Source of the DNA: Jaapia argillacea MUCL 33604
Taxonomy: Eukaryota > Basidiomycota > Agaricomycetes > Jaapiales > Jaapiaceae
NCBI GenBank assembly: GCA_000697665.1
Contig: KL197726.1
Coordinates: forward strand, 419,617-483,616
Direction: 5' to 3'
DNA: 64,000 nucleotides
In this document: piece by piece, positions 35,117-46,249 of the stretch
Position numbering within the stretch: the stretch's first letter is position 1
Layout: every line of letters begins with the position of its first letter
Notes under the pieces: generated by a model
Databases searched by the model: none
What the model was told of the DNA's origin: nothing
The model's input: only the letters and a program-made list of their open reading frames with translations
Program-made: the position numbers and the translations under genes

Positions 35117-36871
35117 ATGGACAGGTCCCTCGACGAGGTTGGCACACCTTCGAATACCTTATCTCAACGCCGCACAGCATAACGTTTGAAAATTTCCCCC
35201 CGTACCTCTTTTCGCCAGATGATCAAGGCCAAGAAGGTCGCCAACAAGGGTGCTCGCGCACCGCGCCGCGCTGCGGCTTCGCGTAGATCAAGTGGTGTTA
35301 AGCAGCAGTTGTTGGGAAAGGCGCCCGCTGCTAGTCCTGCTAACAAAGCGCGCAAGGCATCTGGCACAACCCCAGCGAAACCTACCGCCGCCGCTCCCGT
35401 CCAAGTCGCCGACAAGATCATTGTTTCGAACTTGCCGTTGGATGTGTCTGAGCAACAAATTAAGGTACATCCCCGGATATTCTACCCCTATCTCGCCGCG
35501 TACTGATCGTTCTCTTTCTCCCAGGAATTGTTTCACCAAACAGTCGGCCCCTTACGATCAGTTCAGCTCCACTTTGACTCGGCAGGTCGGTCAAAGGGCA
35601 TTGCAGCCGTTCAGTTCGTCAAGCAGGGTGATGGCCCGAAGGCGTTCCAGCAATATAACAACCGGCTCATTGATGGGAGTTAGTATCCGTCTCCTCCTCT
35701 CGTTCCATATGCGTCGATGTTATCTTCTGCATCTTGGTCTTTTGACTGCGAGTGGTTGGGTGAGGGTTTTAGGGAGGGTGTTGGGATTCACTCTTACCTC
35801 CGTATCGGTGTCAAGAATCTTTGTCGACGTGGATCCTCGGACACCGGCCTTTCTCTCCACTGACCACCTCAGCGGCCCTCAATACTCGTCGACTGGATCA
35901 GGTCTCGTTGGCACGTGTTTACCGCTGCACCTCTAGCATGGCCTGTCCCGCGCCCAGTGGGCTCTATAGCAGCTGCCCCTCCACCCGTCTGGTCCGTGTC
36001 TGATTGCCCCTTAGTCGGCACGGATCTAGACTGACAGCTGGTCCAGTGGCGAAGCGAGATTCGAGAGGTGCACTCGGTCTCCACCAGCTAAGCTCAGTAG
36101 ATGTCCTGATCAGACATCTGCACATGGTCGACGTTGCGTACTCCATGTTGCAACGTCGTTCCATGGAGCTGAAGCTATAAGCGAGTGGTTGGAGGATACT
36201 CGCTTGCTCCCGAGGCAGGTTGATGCGGGCGGCAGGCTTGCGTTGCCATTGAGGTCCTACCACGGCTATCCGCGCCTTCGGTCGCCCATACGACTATGAA
36301 GCCTTCCCGCCAGCGCATCAATCCCCATTATAGCATACGACCGTACAAGTCTTCGACGCTAGGATGTTGTTGCGTAAACTTGGGGCCCGTCTTACACTTT
36401 CGTACTCTCCTTTATCTCGCCTTACTCGTTCCAGTCCCGTCAACCTTGACACTAACCCACACCTTCCCGGCACCTCTATCCGCCAGAACGACCGATGAAG
36501 ATTGAAATCGTCATGTCAACGCCGGTAGCCGCTACTCAACCCTCACTCGCTTCGAGGGTAGCGCCTGCGCCAGCTGCTGCGACTGCCAAGTTCGTCCTTT
36601 TCTCTTACCTCGCTGGTTGAAGAGGGTCTGATTGTTGTGCGTCTCCAGAGTCGTGAAGAAAGGCAGGAAGGGAGTGAAGAAGGGAAAGGCCACCAAGAAG
36701 GTTGCGGAGAAGAGGCAGGAGAAGAGTGCGGCTGATTTGGACGCTGAGATGGAGGTTCGCATCTTCTCTTTGCTCCCTCCCTTCGTCCTTATGTAACCCA
36801 ATCGCTAACTAATCTTCACTTGCGTCTTATAGGATTATACCGCAAGCAATGCACCTGCCGTTGTTGTTTGA
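35117..36871 (+). CDS. YRA1: Yra1/ALY/REF mRNA export factor with an 808-nt intron
   Basis: This is an RNA-binding adaptor that loads onto nascent mRNPs through the helicase UAP56/Sub2 and hands them to the export receptor in the nucleus. Six exons are read: 35117-35137, 35219-35464, 35525-35678, 36487-36589, 36649-36754 and 36833-36871. Joining exons 1 and 2 gives MDRSLDEMIKAKK, the UAP56-binding motif that marks the family's N-terminus. An Arg/Ala/Lys-rich stretch follows. The single RRM has RNP2-like IIVSNLPL and RNP1-like SKGIAAVQF, and ends LIDGKRPMKIEIVM across intron 3. The C-terminus is lysine-rich, with AADLDAEMEDY, a second short family motif. Introns 1, 2, 4 and 5 are 81, 60, 59 and 78 nt; intron 3 (35679-36486) is 808 nt. 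Confidence 0.92.
35679..36486 (+). other. Unusually long intron 3 of the Yra1-like gene
   Basis: The donor is GTTAGT, directly after the LIDG codons. A branch-like ACTAAC lies at 36451-36456, about 30 nt before the CCAG acceptor. Splicing restores LIDGKRPMKIEIVM in frame, so both ends are well supported. The inside is not simple sequence and contains only short open frames on both strands. Retention would stop translation within the RRM region. In budding yeast YRA1 has a single, exceptionally long intron used for negative autoregulation of its own mRNA. Confidence 0.8.
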
Positions 36872-37317
36872 TTACGTTCTTGCCTTGGTTTCATGTACCT
36901 TCTCACCTCCACTTGTCGCTATGTTCGTACCGTACAGTCTGCTACCACTCGATCTTGCCTATAGTTTGTTAATTTTGTACTATCCACATTGAACACAACT
37001 ACTCCAGTCATCCTATGTCGCCCCCGTGATCGTTCCCTCGGATTTATGAGCTCGTCAGCCTACTGTGCTTTGCATAATAATTCCGTGAACATTCCGATTT
37101 TTCGTTTGTATACCCCAACCAAACTTGTGACAGTAATGCACTCCAGAAGAACCACTTCGGAGGGCACGGAGAGTGGTCGATATCGAGCGAATCAGATCCT
37201 AAATGGACATGTATTGTGTATTTTACATGTTCTCATGCTCCTTGTCGCCGCAGAGTGCTGCAGCAACGATTGGAACAGGGCAGCAGGCGTGACGAGAAGT
37301 CACGAATTTGGATGGGA
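36872..37317. other. Intergenic, Yra1-like to first BTB gene (convergent)
   Basis: A 446-bp convergent 3' region. It contains a GTGAC/GTCAC pair (37289-37303) just before the stop of the BTB gene. No gene is seen. Confidence 0.45.
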
Positions 37318-38131
37318 CTAGAAAGAAAACTCTACAGCTGGTAGCAGTATGCAATCGTGAACCATCGCTCGCACACTGGTTGCATACCCCAACGACGTGC
37401 CGAAACGCCGCACGTCCATGACTCCTGGCTTGTCAAGGTCGATGGCTTGCAACTTTTCATCGGGTTCCAGGGAATGCGCCCAAAGAGCAAACCTCATCAC
37501 ATTCACCACCTCCCTTAGACCCATTTGCTCGGCTTCCTCAGGTTCTAACCCAAGTTTGCGGCAGGCAACAGTGACATAACCTCTCTGGACTAATTCTTCC
37601 GTCTCAGTCTCTCTCCCGATGAGTATGAATGTTATTGGCGCGTCGAACCTCTTCAATTGCGCTATGGCGAGTTCCTTGATCGAGGTCATTTGGTACATAT
37701 GGGAGAGGCGAAGGGTGGACGCCCATCGCTCAGCAGTGGATTCGGTGCGTTCGACGAGACTGGAGATCGAGACTTGAATATAATTTGCGTGAATAGAATG
37801 AAGTAGCGAGGACGTACAAATGATAATAAACCCAGAGCAAAGCTTCGAAGTCATTGCTCTTGATTTGCGGGATGTGGATGGGTCGCTCATCCGATAAGCC
37901 CTCAGCCTCGCTTCCAGGTTCATGAGGACAGGAAAACATGTCATGGAAGACCTGTGAGTCCCTTTGCAAGAAGTAGCGATGGACTTTGAAGAGCGTCTTC
38001 TCGACCTGTACGACGTATATCGTCAATGTTAACTCCCTTGACAGCATAGAAGTAGATGTAAGTACCAAGAATACGACGTTTCCTTCGTTCTCGAAGTAGT
38101 ACGTAGGGTGGCGCTTATGGACTGCACTCAT
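37318..38131 (-). CDS. BTB/POZ domain protein, cluster copy 1
   Basis: A BTB-domain protein of a type greatly expanded in Agaricomycetes. BTB proteins often serve as dimeric adaptors, for example for Cul3 ubiquitin ligases, but the partner here is unknown. The start is MSAVHKRHPTYYFENEGNVV. After a short intron comes VEKTLFKVHRYFLQRDSQVF, then FSCPHEPG, LSDERPIHIPQI and FEALLWVYYH, which is the BTB core. A third exon carries YQMTSIKELAIAQLKRFD, then a helical C-terminal part with LEPEEAEQMGLREVVNVMRF, ending VEFSF. Three exons, about 230 residues, frame intact. Introns lie at the same two places as in the neighbouring copies. Confidence 0.8.
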
Positions 38132-38406
38132 CTTGTGGTATGGTTAAAAGGAGAAGGGATACACATGCAAGTGGGACGGGAATTGGGTAGAACCCACTGG
38201 CAGTTATACAACCCAAACGAGAGTCAAGTTAGGATCGTCCAACCAGCTGATCCTATCACTGGACTTGTTATCGATCCCAACCCTCACCGAAGAGAATTTC
38301 TGTTTGGTCACCTCCAGTTGATCAAGTTTCGTTGGATCGAAGGATGTGACGGAGTTGAACGTTGGACTTGGAACCCTGCAAAAGGACGACATCGAAACCA
38401 AGTTGT

Positions 38407-39291
38407 TCATGAGCAAGCCTGATACAAAGACGTTACATCAGTTTCGCTGTCCGGCCCCTTGGTTTTCTGCTGGTGATACTGGTGGCACTCTTCGAACAGC
38501 TTTCGCAAGGTGGTTGGTGTCCTCTTCTGACTCCAAGCCTGAGAGTCCTGCGCCTCCACTAATGAGAGCGACTTGTCCATAATCCCTTCCTCGTCCAATT
38601 TAAGGGAAGCCAGGGATCCTTCCAAAGACCTCGTCAAAAGCGTGAACTTCATCACATTCATCGCCTCCGCCAAACCGAGTGTCTCGGCTTCTTTGGGTTC
38701 TAAGCCATGCTTGCGAGAGGCAACCCGTAGGTAACCCATCTGAACCAGCTCTTCGGCTTCGTTCTCTCTTCCCAATTGAATCAGCGTTATTGACAAGTTT
38801 TTTCTCTTTTTCAGTCGACTAATGGCCAAATCCTTGATTGAGCTGATTTGATACATATTGGAAAGGCGGAGGATGGATGCCCATTCTTCTGTAGTGCTGG
38901 ACCTCTTCTGCTCAACGGCACTAACGGAGTTTTAGGATAGCAATTTGGATGGAGCGGGGAATTACATACAAGTGGTAGTAGACCCAGAGTAGCTGTTCAA
39001 AGTCAACGGCTGTTATCTGGGGAATAGTGATAGGTCGATCGTCCGACAGACCCTCTGACGCAGTTCCAGGTTCCTGTGGGCAGGAGAACATATCGCGAAA
39101 GACCTCCGAATCCCTTTTCAGGTAATAAGGATGGACTTTGAAGAGAGTGTCTTCGACCTGGAGTTCATCAGTCAACGACACGACGAATGAGTTTGACGGC
39201 CCACCAAAAGTGTCACTGTACCAACTTTATCCTCGAAGTAATAGATCGGGTGACGATGATAAGCGGTACTTTCTGCTGCGGGACCGTCCAT
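38407..39291 (-). CDS. BTB/POZ domain protein, cluster copy 2
   Basis: A paralog of copy 1, in the same orientation 275 bp upstream. The start chosen is MDGPAAESTAYHRHPIYYFE. Exon 2 contains VEDTLFKVHPYYLKRDSEVF, then SCPQEPG, LSDDRPITIPQI and FEQLLWVYYHL. Exon 3 has YQISSIKDLAISRLKK and LEPKEAETLGLAEAMNVMKF and ends LYQACS. The C-terminal extension after HQYHQQK is longer than in copy 1. All three exons are open. Function beyond a BTB protein-interaction role cannot be said. Confidence 0.8.
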
Positions 39292-40059
39292 CCAGGATAA
39301 TGAAGGGGGAAACAGTAAACGGAGCGAAGATACGACAATCAGATACAAGCCTCTCACTGGCACATGCGTGAGAACTTAACGATGAGTCGGTGGTGTGATG
39401 ATAACCTGTAGACGTAATCGAAGCAGAGATCAGTACTATGGACCCCAAGTACTATCATTCCCCCACATGTGAACCACGTTTCACCATTCGGCATGTAGAG
39501 CCATAGTAAATACACAAACCCCTATGATAATTTTGGAGCACATGGAAAAACCTCTCATCTAATACATTCTGATTTTTTCCGATTTTATGACGATTGGCAG
39601 CGAGCGTCGGGCATCGACCGAGACGACGACTCGCAAATGTGGCTGAGCGCGAGATGTGAACAATTCCGCCGCGAGTGACGATTCGTGACAATGGCGGGCA
39701 AAACGTCACGAAATGTCACGCAGAATTGGCAGGGCCTTTGAGAGGGTATCTGAATCCACACCTTCCACTTGTCAAAAGTCTTCGGAGAAATAGTCTGGAG
39801 CATCGATTTTGGGTATATACCTGAGTCCCGAAAGCGGGAGCCAGTAGAGTCTCAGGATCTATGGGATCTGAGGGGTCTCTTCAGCCACAACTGCCCATTT
39901 TCACACTTTTCCCTCTCCCATTCTGCAACCACACTGCCCATTAAAGAACGGACTTCAGGAACATATTCTTTGTGTATTTAAGCATCTCTGTGAATTTTTG
40001 GAAGACCTCCCGAGGGCTGGAGCAAGCTACAAGTTGATAGTTCACATGTCGCGCGTTGT
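39292..40059. other. Upstream region of BTB copy 2
   Basis: No gene was found. Two GTGAC and two GTCAC pentamers lie at 39675-39719, about 380-430 bp before the start of BTB copy 2. Confidence 0.4.
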
Positions 40060-40340
40060 TCACAAGTGGGGCCACGATAGTAACCACTCGAAATCGAAGC
40101 TAGTGAGTTGGGGGATACGAATAAGCCTATCATCCGACAGACACTCCACCTGATTTCCTGCTTCGAGAGGGCAGGAAACCATATCGCGGAAGATCTCCGA
40201 GTTTCATTTCGAGAAATAGAGCTAGATGTTGAAAAGTGTCTCCGCTCTCCATCCACATCATTAGAATCTCGGATGAGAAAGAGCCGTTCATGACCTACCA
40301 ACAAATGTGACGGTTCCAGCCTCGAAGTAACACATGGGTG
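40060..40340 (-). pseudogene. BTB/POZ relic, cluster copy 3
   Basis: The reverse strand still reads like the first two exons of the neighbours: FRDMVSCPLEAGN, CLSDDRLIRIPQLTSFDFEW. Two in-frame stop codons interrupt the TLF..YF..SEIF stretch. The first exon (normally HPTYYFE) is scrambled by indels, and there is no exon 3. This is a decayed, truncated duplicate. Its five-G run (40110-40114) keeps the frame that copy 4 has lost. Confidence 0.75.
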
Positions 40341-40434
40341 ACTCTGATAACGATCAGGTGTACAGAATACTTAGAGAGAGACGAACCAGGTAAAGATCAC
40401 CCAGCATGCATCCGTGTAACAACTCGGACATGCG

Positions 40435-40800
40435 ATGGCGCTGTGGACATGGCTATATCGGCCTCCATCGTGAGCCCACGTCGCCAAAGTGAAGATGGTG
40501 CACCTGAGGCATCCCTTGCGATCCAGATCCTGCCAAGACTGATAAATGTAGGCCATAGACCCCGAATTCATTACAAACATCACCAGACAGTGAAGCGGCA
40601 AGGCTGCGAGACGGACTGCATTAATTGCTATGTGAGAAGAGAACAATGGATGGCTGTCTGGTGTGACCTCGAACGGATCGGAGGGAACGGACGGGTCATC
40701 TGAGTGATCGTCCCCACCAAATGGAGTCCCTTGGTACTGATAAGCGCTTGCGAACGCGAAGCTGGGCTGGCATCGACACTTTGAGAATCGGGGCATGAAA
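40435..40800 (-). repeat. Segment duplicated upstream of BTB copies 3 and 4, unit A
   Basis: This segment aligns over most of its length with 42063-42440 (unit B), including long identical stretches around the CATCTGAGTGATCGTCCCC region. Each unit lies just upstream of a minus-strand BTB copy, so a block comprising a BTB gene and its 5' flank was duplicated. On the minus strand both units share an open stretch with YQY, GTPFGGDDHSDD and SDPFE; the gap between units there is a multiple of three. That raises the possibility of a conserved small coding exon. Confidence 0.7.
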
Positions 40801-40998
40801 GAAGTATTCCAGCGAGATCAGGTGACGGCTACAGTATAGGTGGTAGCTTCTGGTGCAGACTGTCCATACAGGATATAATGTAGGGGGAATACGAAAATTG
40901 GAAACAACTCGCGCCCCTCACGTCCGTGAGTGACGGTGAGCTCAGGCCGGCGGTGTGATGATAGCTGCTAAATGTAACCTGGGCGGAGGAATATATCA

Positions 40999-41811
40999 TT
41001 ACTGTCCGGATGCCAAGTTTATACAAGACTGCCCATCTTTTTGTCGGTGATACTGATAGCACTCGTGGAACATCTCTCGCGAACTCGCGTAACCTTTCGA
41101 GGTGCGGTGTCGCCCCGCGTCCATGACTCCCGGCTTGTCAAGGCCGACGGAGGTTAAATTGCAGCCCAGGCATTTCGCCTGAAGTGCAAACCGCATCACA
41201 TTCATGGCCTCCCCAAAACCCAGTAGGTCGGCTTCTTCAGGTTCTAACCCCAGCTCGCTGGAGGCGACTCTGACGTAACCCCTCAGTACCAATTCCTCCA
41301 CTCCGGTCTCTCTTCCGATTATGATTGATACTATCGGCGCATCGAACTTCATCAGCTGTTCGACTGCGAACTCCTTGACCGAGTTGATTTGATACATGTG
41401 ACAGAGGCGGAGGACGGATAACCATCGCTCGACTGCGCTGGGTTGGTTATGCTGGTTGATACTGTAGGTTAATCAGAACGAGAGAAAAACCGAGGCCAGA
41501 TAAGACGCACAAGTGATAATAGACCCAGAGTAACTGCTCGAAATCGAAGCTAGTGATTTGGGGGGATGCGAATGGGTCGATCATCCGAAAGACCTTCCGC
41601 CTCAGTTCCTGCTTCGAGCGGACAGGAAAACATATCGCGGAACACCTCCGAGTCTCTTTTCAGGAAATAGGGATGGATTTTGAAAAGTGTCTCCTCGACC
41701 TATCCTCGTTGTTAAAATCTCGACAATAAAACTTGTCATTAAATGACACACCGAGAATACGACGGTCCCAGCATCTTCGAAATAGTACGTTGGGTGGCGA
41801 TGATAACCCAT
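40999..41811 (-). pseudogene. BTB/POZ gene, cluster copy 4, with a one-base frameshift
   Basis: Exon 1 is intact (MGYHRHPTYYFEDAGTVVF). Exon 2 starts well with VEETLFKIHPYFLKRDSEVF and SCPLEAGTEAEGLSDDRPIR. A run of six G (41560-41565) on the plus strand, one more than in the related relic, then shifts the frame before the expected IPQITSFDFEQ. Exon 3 is open again: YQINSVKEFAVEQLMKFD, LEPEEADLLGFGEAMNVMRF, ending CINLASGQ at 40999. The gene is therefore either a very recent pseudogene or intact with a homopolymer sequencing error. Intron positions match copies 1 and 2. Confidence 0.7.
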
Positions 41812-42062
41812 AACGTGGCTAATGGGATAGGATAGAGGCGAGGGAGGTAAAGGTCACTCTATGCGCAAGTGTAGCACTGATGATTCTCTGGTAGAGAAAG
41901 TAAACAAATTGGCCTCTTAAACTTATGGCCCCTCGTCCTACTGAGAAAACGTGTCCACAGCAGTGAGCACTTACATCCCCGGGTTTTTGAAGAAACCCCT
42001 CAAAAGAACGTTCGTCAGCTATTGCAGGGTCTCACACATATAGTGACACCTCCGGATCGACT

Positions 42063-42440
42063 CGAACATACTATAGCGCAGTGGACATGGCTATATCGGC
42101 CTCCATTGCGAGCCCACATCGCAAAAGCAAAGATAGTGCAGGAGAGGTATCCCTTGCGTCCAGATCTTGCCAAAACAGACGGATGTAGACGAAAGGCCCC
42201 GCCTTTATTAACAGCGCAAGACAACGAAGCGGCAAGGCTGCGAGATGCAGGCTTCATTCCTATTTGAGAAGCGAAGAATGGGTGACCGTCTGGTGTGATC
42301 TCGAACGGATCGGAGCGAACGGACAAGTCATCTGAGTGATCGTCCCCACCAAATGGAGTCCCTTGTCCTGCGTACTGATAAGCGCTTGCGAAGCTGGAGC
42401 TGATGTGGACACTTTGAGAATCGGGGCACGAAAGAACCGT
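42063..42440 (-). repeat. Segment duplicated upstream of BTB copies 3 and 4, unit B
   Basis: The partner of unit A at 40435-40800. It lies about 250 bp upstream of BTB copy 4. It contains three bases per inserted codon relative to unit A in the shared open stretch (YQYAGQGTPFGGDD against YQYQGTPFGGDD). Confidence 0.7.
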
Positions 42441-43373
42441 TCTAGCGTCCGGCAACTGAAGTGGTTCGTCGTCACGAAGTTGACACGATGCGAAAGCTGC
42501 ACCGCAGCGGGGGATGTAAGGCAAGCCTCTACGCCACCACAACCCAGATATAGCGTAAACACCCGCCTGAGGAAGGTTGAGTCCTGATCCTGATATGCCG
42601 GCAGAGCAGTGAAGGCCAAGTCACTGATCCACAGAAGATAGGAGCTGTCCATCTAGCTCGGGTTACACGCCATAGAACGCCAGTCATCGGATATGCCGGA
42701 TGAGCAGGAGGTATGGAGCAGGCTGCGAATTGTTCAAGGAATTGACAGAGGAGTTGGACTTCAAGCTGTGACTAACCGTTGCGTGGTCGTCACAACGGTG
42801 ACCAAACGTCACGACCGTTTGCCAGCCCTCCGCAATTGTGAACGACATTCTGCAGTCTCAGCTCTCAATATCCCAATCTGTATACTCCGGAATACATAGG
42901 GCTTTCCGCTTCCAGTTACTGACTACCCTCGGGATGTGGGCAAGTGTTTCAGTCATCCAATATGGGACTTTGGAGGTCACCAAGTCCACACAATTACCCG
43001 TTTCTTCTCAGAAGCAACGGCCCCATCGATATCCCATCTCGCCTTGCAGCCAGATGCAGACGGTTCAGAGACTCCATTGCAGCCAAAGTCCCAGCCTGGT
43101 CACTCTGCCTACCCAAACCTTGTATCACGCGTTTGCCTCATGCTGTTCTTCTTATCCGTGTTGCGCATGTATTTGATAAGGGGGCTTGCGAAATTCTCGT
43201 GTTATAAACGCGCGTTTCTGAGATTACTTTCGCCTATCTCGCCTCGTTGATCGAGATCACTTGCTGCATTCACAATCGACTTCCTTCCCATACAGCCCAT
43301 TCTTTGCGGACTATTGCTTGGAGCTCTGATTGTCAACCATCGCTCCATCCAGCATTCCGCGAAGACTGTCGCT
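42441..43373. other. Intergenic, with a GTGAC/GTCAC cluster
   Basis: No gene is supported. Four pentamers (GTGAC, GTCAC, GTGAC, GTCAC) fall at 42768-42812, about 560-600 bp before the start of the coiled-coil gene at 43374. Confidence 0.45.
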
Positions 43374-44841
43374 ATGGCTGCACCAAAAAATACGCAGTCG
43401 TCTGAAGGACTACCTCAAGGATCTTTACCATCCCCTCCTCACTCTCCCGCAGCCAGCCGAAGCATTTCATCATCTTCAGACTCAAACCAAGTGCCGCCAG
43501 AACGAGAACCTCCCACCCCATCATCGTCCACCGCACACGATGACCGCTACACCTCCGCTTATTCTCCCCCTACGCCCTCTTCTGACATCCAAGCTGTCCA
43601 AGAGCTTTTGGCATCCATGCAAAGGCAGCTCACGGTTATGGGAACAACTTTCGAGCTCATCGGTGCTCATGCCACGAAACTGGCAGTACTAGCACCTGTC
43701 ATCGAAGCGGAAAAGCAGGTATGTTCTTCACGTTCTCATGGCTTTGCGACAGAAGGTTTTGCGATTAGCTCAAGATTTTTGTCATATAGATACAACAGAT
43801 CCGTCACGAGGGCACGATGCAGCTGAAGAAGCAAGAACAGCGAATCGCCGACGTGAAGCATGGTCTTGCCGGTGTCATAAGTGACCATGTGGCGAAGGAG
43901 CTTCAACCACGCGTGGCGGAGATCATAAAAGGTGTGGTTGCAGGGCGAGTGAAAGAGAAAGTTCATCAAGAGGTTCGTACCTTCCAACTTGATCGACCAT
44001 TCGTCGCCTCATCTGACCTCCCTCATCTCTCTGCGACCATCCAGCTAACCTCCCAAATCTCGTCGTCTCTAATTGGACAACTTCGAGTTAACCAACTGCG
44101 CCTCCTTGACGTCAAGATGGCCCTTCACAATTCGTTAGTTACTTTCGTCGTGTCAGACCTGGTCGATTCTAACATACGATTCAGAGAGGCTCGCCGTTAC
44201 AATGCAACACTCCGAACGAATTCACTTCAGGAGCCCCTACGCCCTCTTCTCCGCCCGTTGGCGATGCCGACAAGTGCCCGGTTTAGCTTGCCTTCGCCGA
44301 CGTCGCCCTCTTCGCCCAGTAATTTCTATAACCCCGTTACGCCCGCGCAACCTGCGCCTCCTCCTGTCACTCCTATGACACCTCGAGCACTCCATCGCTC
44401 ATATTCATCGACCTCTCCCAGTGCCTCTTCCTCACCCTACGATCCCCTGGCTCCCTCACCCCTCTTTCCTCCGAACCTCAAGACGTTATTCAATCTTGAC
44501 ATTGATGCCGCTCGCGCTCTGATTCGAGAATATGGGTTGGTGCCCGAGAGCGCCGAGACTCTTGATGACGAGAGGATGGGTTCTGGGGGGAACTCTGAGG
44601 AGGTCAATGGGAGTGTGTCGCGGGAGGAAGGCGTGTGGGAGACGAGAGAGGACACGATCAATAAGTTTATGAACTTCATCGGGGTGTGTTTTTTCTTGGG
44701 TGTTTTATTTTCGTAGATACTGATTACCCTTGCGTGGGATAGGTCACCGCTGTTCGCCTAACGCCCGCCACACCCATCAGCCCCAGCGACGGCAAGCCTA
44801 TGCTCCGACTCCCGCCAATCATCACGTCGACGTCCTATTAG
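43374..44841 (+). CDS. Ser/Pro-rich coiled-coil protein of unknown function
   Basis: The product is not recognised as a named protein. The start is MAAPKNTQSSEGLPQGSLPS. The N-terminal 80 residues are Ser/Pro-rich. A helical part follows (AVQELLASMQRQLTVMG, then QIRHEGTMQLKKQEQRIADV after intron 1), with heptad-like spacing that suggests a coiled coil, continuing to VKEKVHQE. Exon 3 has LTSQISSSLIGQLRVNQLRL. Exon 4 opens EARRYNATLRTNSLQEPLRP and leads into a Pro/Ser-rich region and LFNLDIDAARALIREYGL. A final short exon, after an intron following NKFMNFIG, gives VTAVRLTPATPISPSDGKP and stops at 44841. Five exons, all open. No targeting signal is evident. Confidence 0.7.
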
Positions 44842-46249
44842 ATCCATCAACATTAGTAGCAGTCATATCATATTCATGCCTATCCGACCTTCAGCGCTCA
44901 CGTATCCAAAGTGACAACGACCTCTCCGTCCTACTGGTAGCCGGGGACTGTCATCGCCCAAATACGTTCTGTCTTCATCATCATCTTGTACTCTCCATCC
45001 TATTCGACTGTCTGTTGTAGTCTCTGAACTCTGTAGCAATACGATTCATCCGTTGTCTTCCGTACTTTTCTTGAATCTTGCATGATTTCTTCGATACCGA
45101 TCTTGTTGTTTAACCTAATGATCTACTAACTGTCATGTACTGCTTTTTGACGCCTGATGAATCGATCCTGGCAATCGTACGCAGGTTTCCTTGCGTTCCG
45201 AAACGTCGCAACTTCGGGGTTTCCACCGTTCTCCATGCATAATGGACTCATCGTCCTTGTTTCTGCTCCTTATTTTCAATGCCTCCCGATACGACGACTG
45301 GCAAGCTCTACACTGAGCTGCCAAACCCACTACCGCCGTTTCGCAGGCAATTGATGTCGCTCCGCAACCCGCCAGCCCCTGTCTTTCTTCCATCCACCAA
45401 CTGAAGTTGTTGAACCCTACATACCACATCCAGGTCTTGCCAAGAAGTATCGCCGCCACGGGTATCATGCGCAGGCCCGACGTAGACAGATAGCATGGCC
45501 TTCGGAAGACTCCGACCGAGAGGCTTTAGAGAGCTCGACGACGCTGTTGTTGAAGGGTTTCGCCTCTTACGCATCCAGCTTCTCCGTCGCAGACACCAGC
45601 GAGAAAACTATCGGATACCAGCGAATAAATCACGGGAAATAGCTGTCATCATCAATCGATGATGGAAGCAGCCGGCCACCGAAAAGTCAACACCACTTTC
45701 CTCCTTGCTCTACGGCGATGTTATCTGACTGCTGGTTCGTCGGATGCGCCAACTAACATCAGGCAGGGCCGTTGTCCAAGACGATAAATTTCAATTGGGC
45801 TGGTCTCACTCGAGTTTCGTATTTGTCCTCTTTCCTGTGTTGCAACATGTCTTGACCTTTCACTATAGCCAGTGAATGTGATGCTTTGCTTTGCGCCGCC
45901 CCTCCCTCATGCCGACGAGGAACTTGGCACATGGCAGAATTATGTGGTGTGGTGAGATAGCTCTCGCTATATGCTATGTGGCAGGTCTTGAGCAGTTGCT
46001 TCCAGGAAGGTCATTCACGCACGACCGGGTGAAGGTGAGAAGGGTTCGCGCAATCAAGGACGTTGACTGAGTTTTACTACCCCGAAGAGGGTGGTTCTGA
46101 AACTGTCACCATTCCGGGGGAGCTAGCGGTTGCAGAACATGATATGGTGAGCGCACATTCACGGTATTGAGAGGACGACGTTTGACTGTTTCCTGCCTTG
46201 TTTTAACCAGTCTGGAGGAGATATCCTCACTGCCTCCACTAGAATACAC
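44842..46249. other. 1.4 kb without a supported gene
   Basis: Only short open frames are seen. The best is a plus-strand stretch at about 45406-45640 (AKKYRRHGYHAQARRRQIAW and on) that lacks an ATG. It could be an exon of a degraded gene, but nothing else supports it. Confidence 0.45.
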
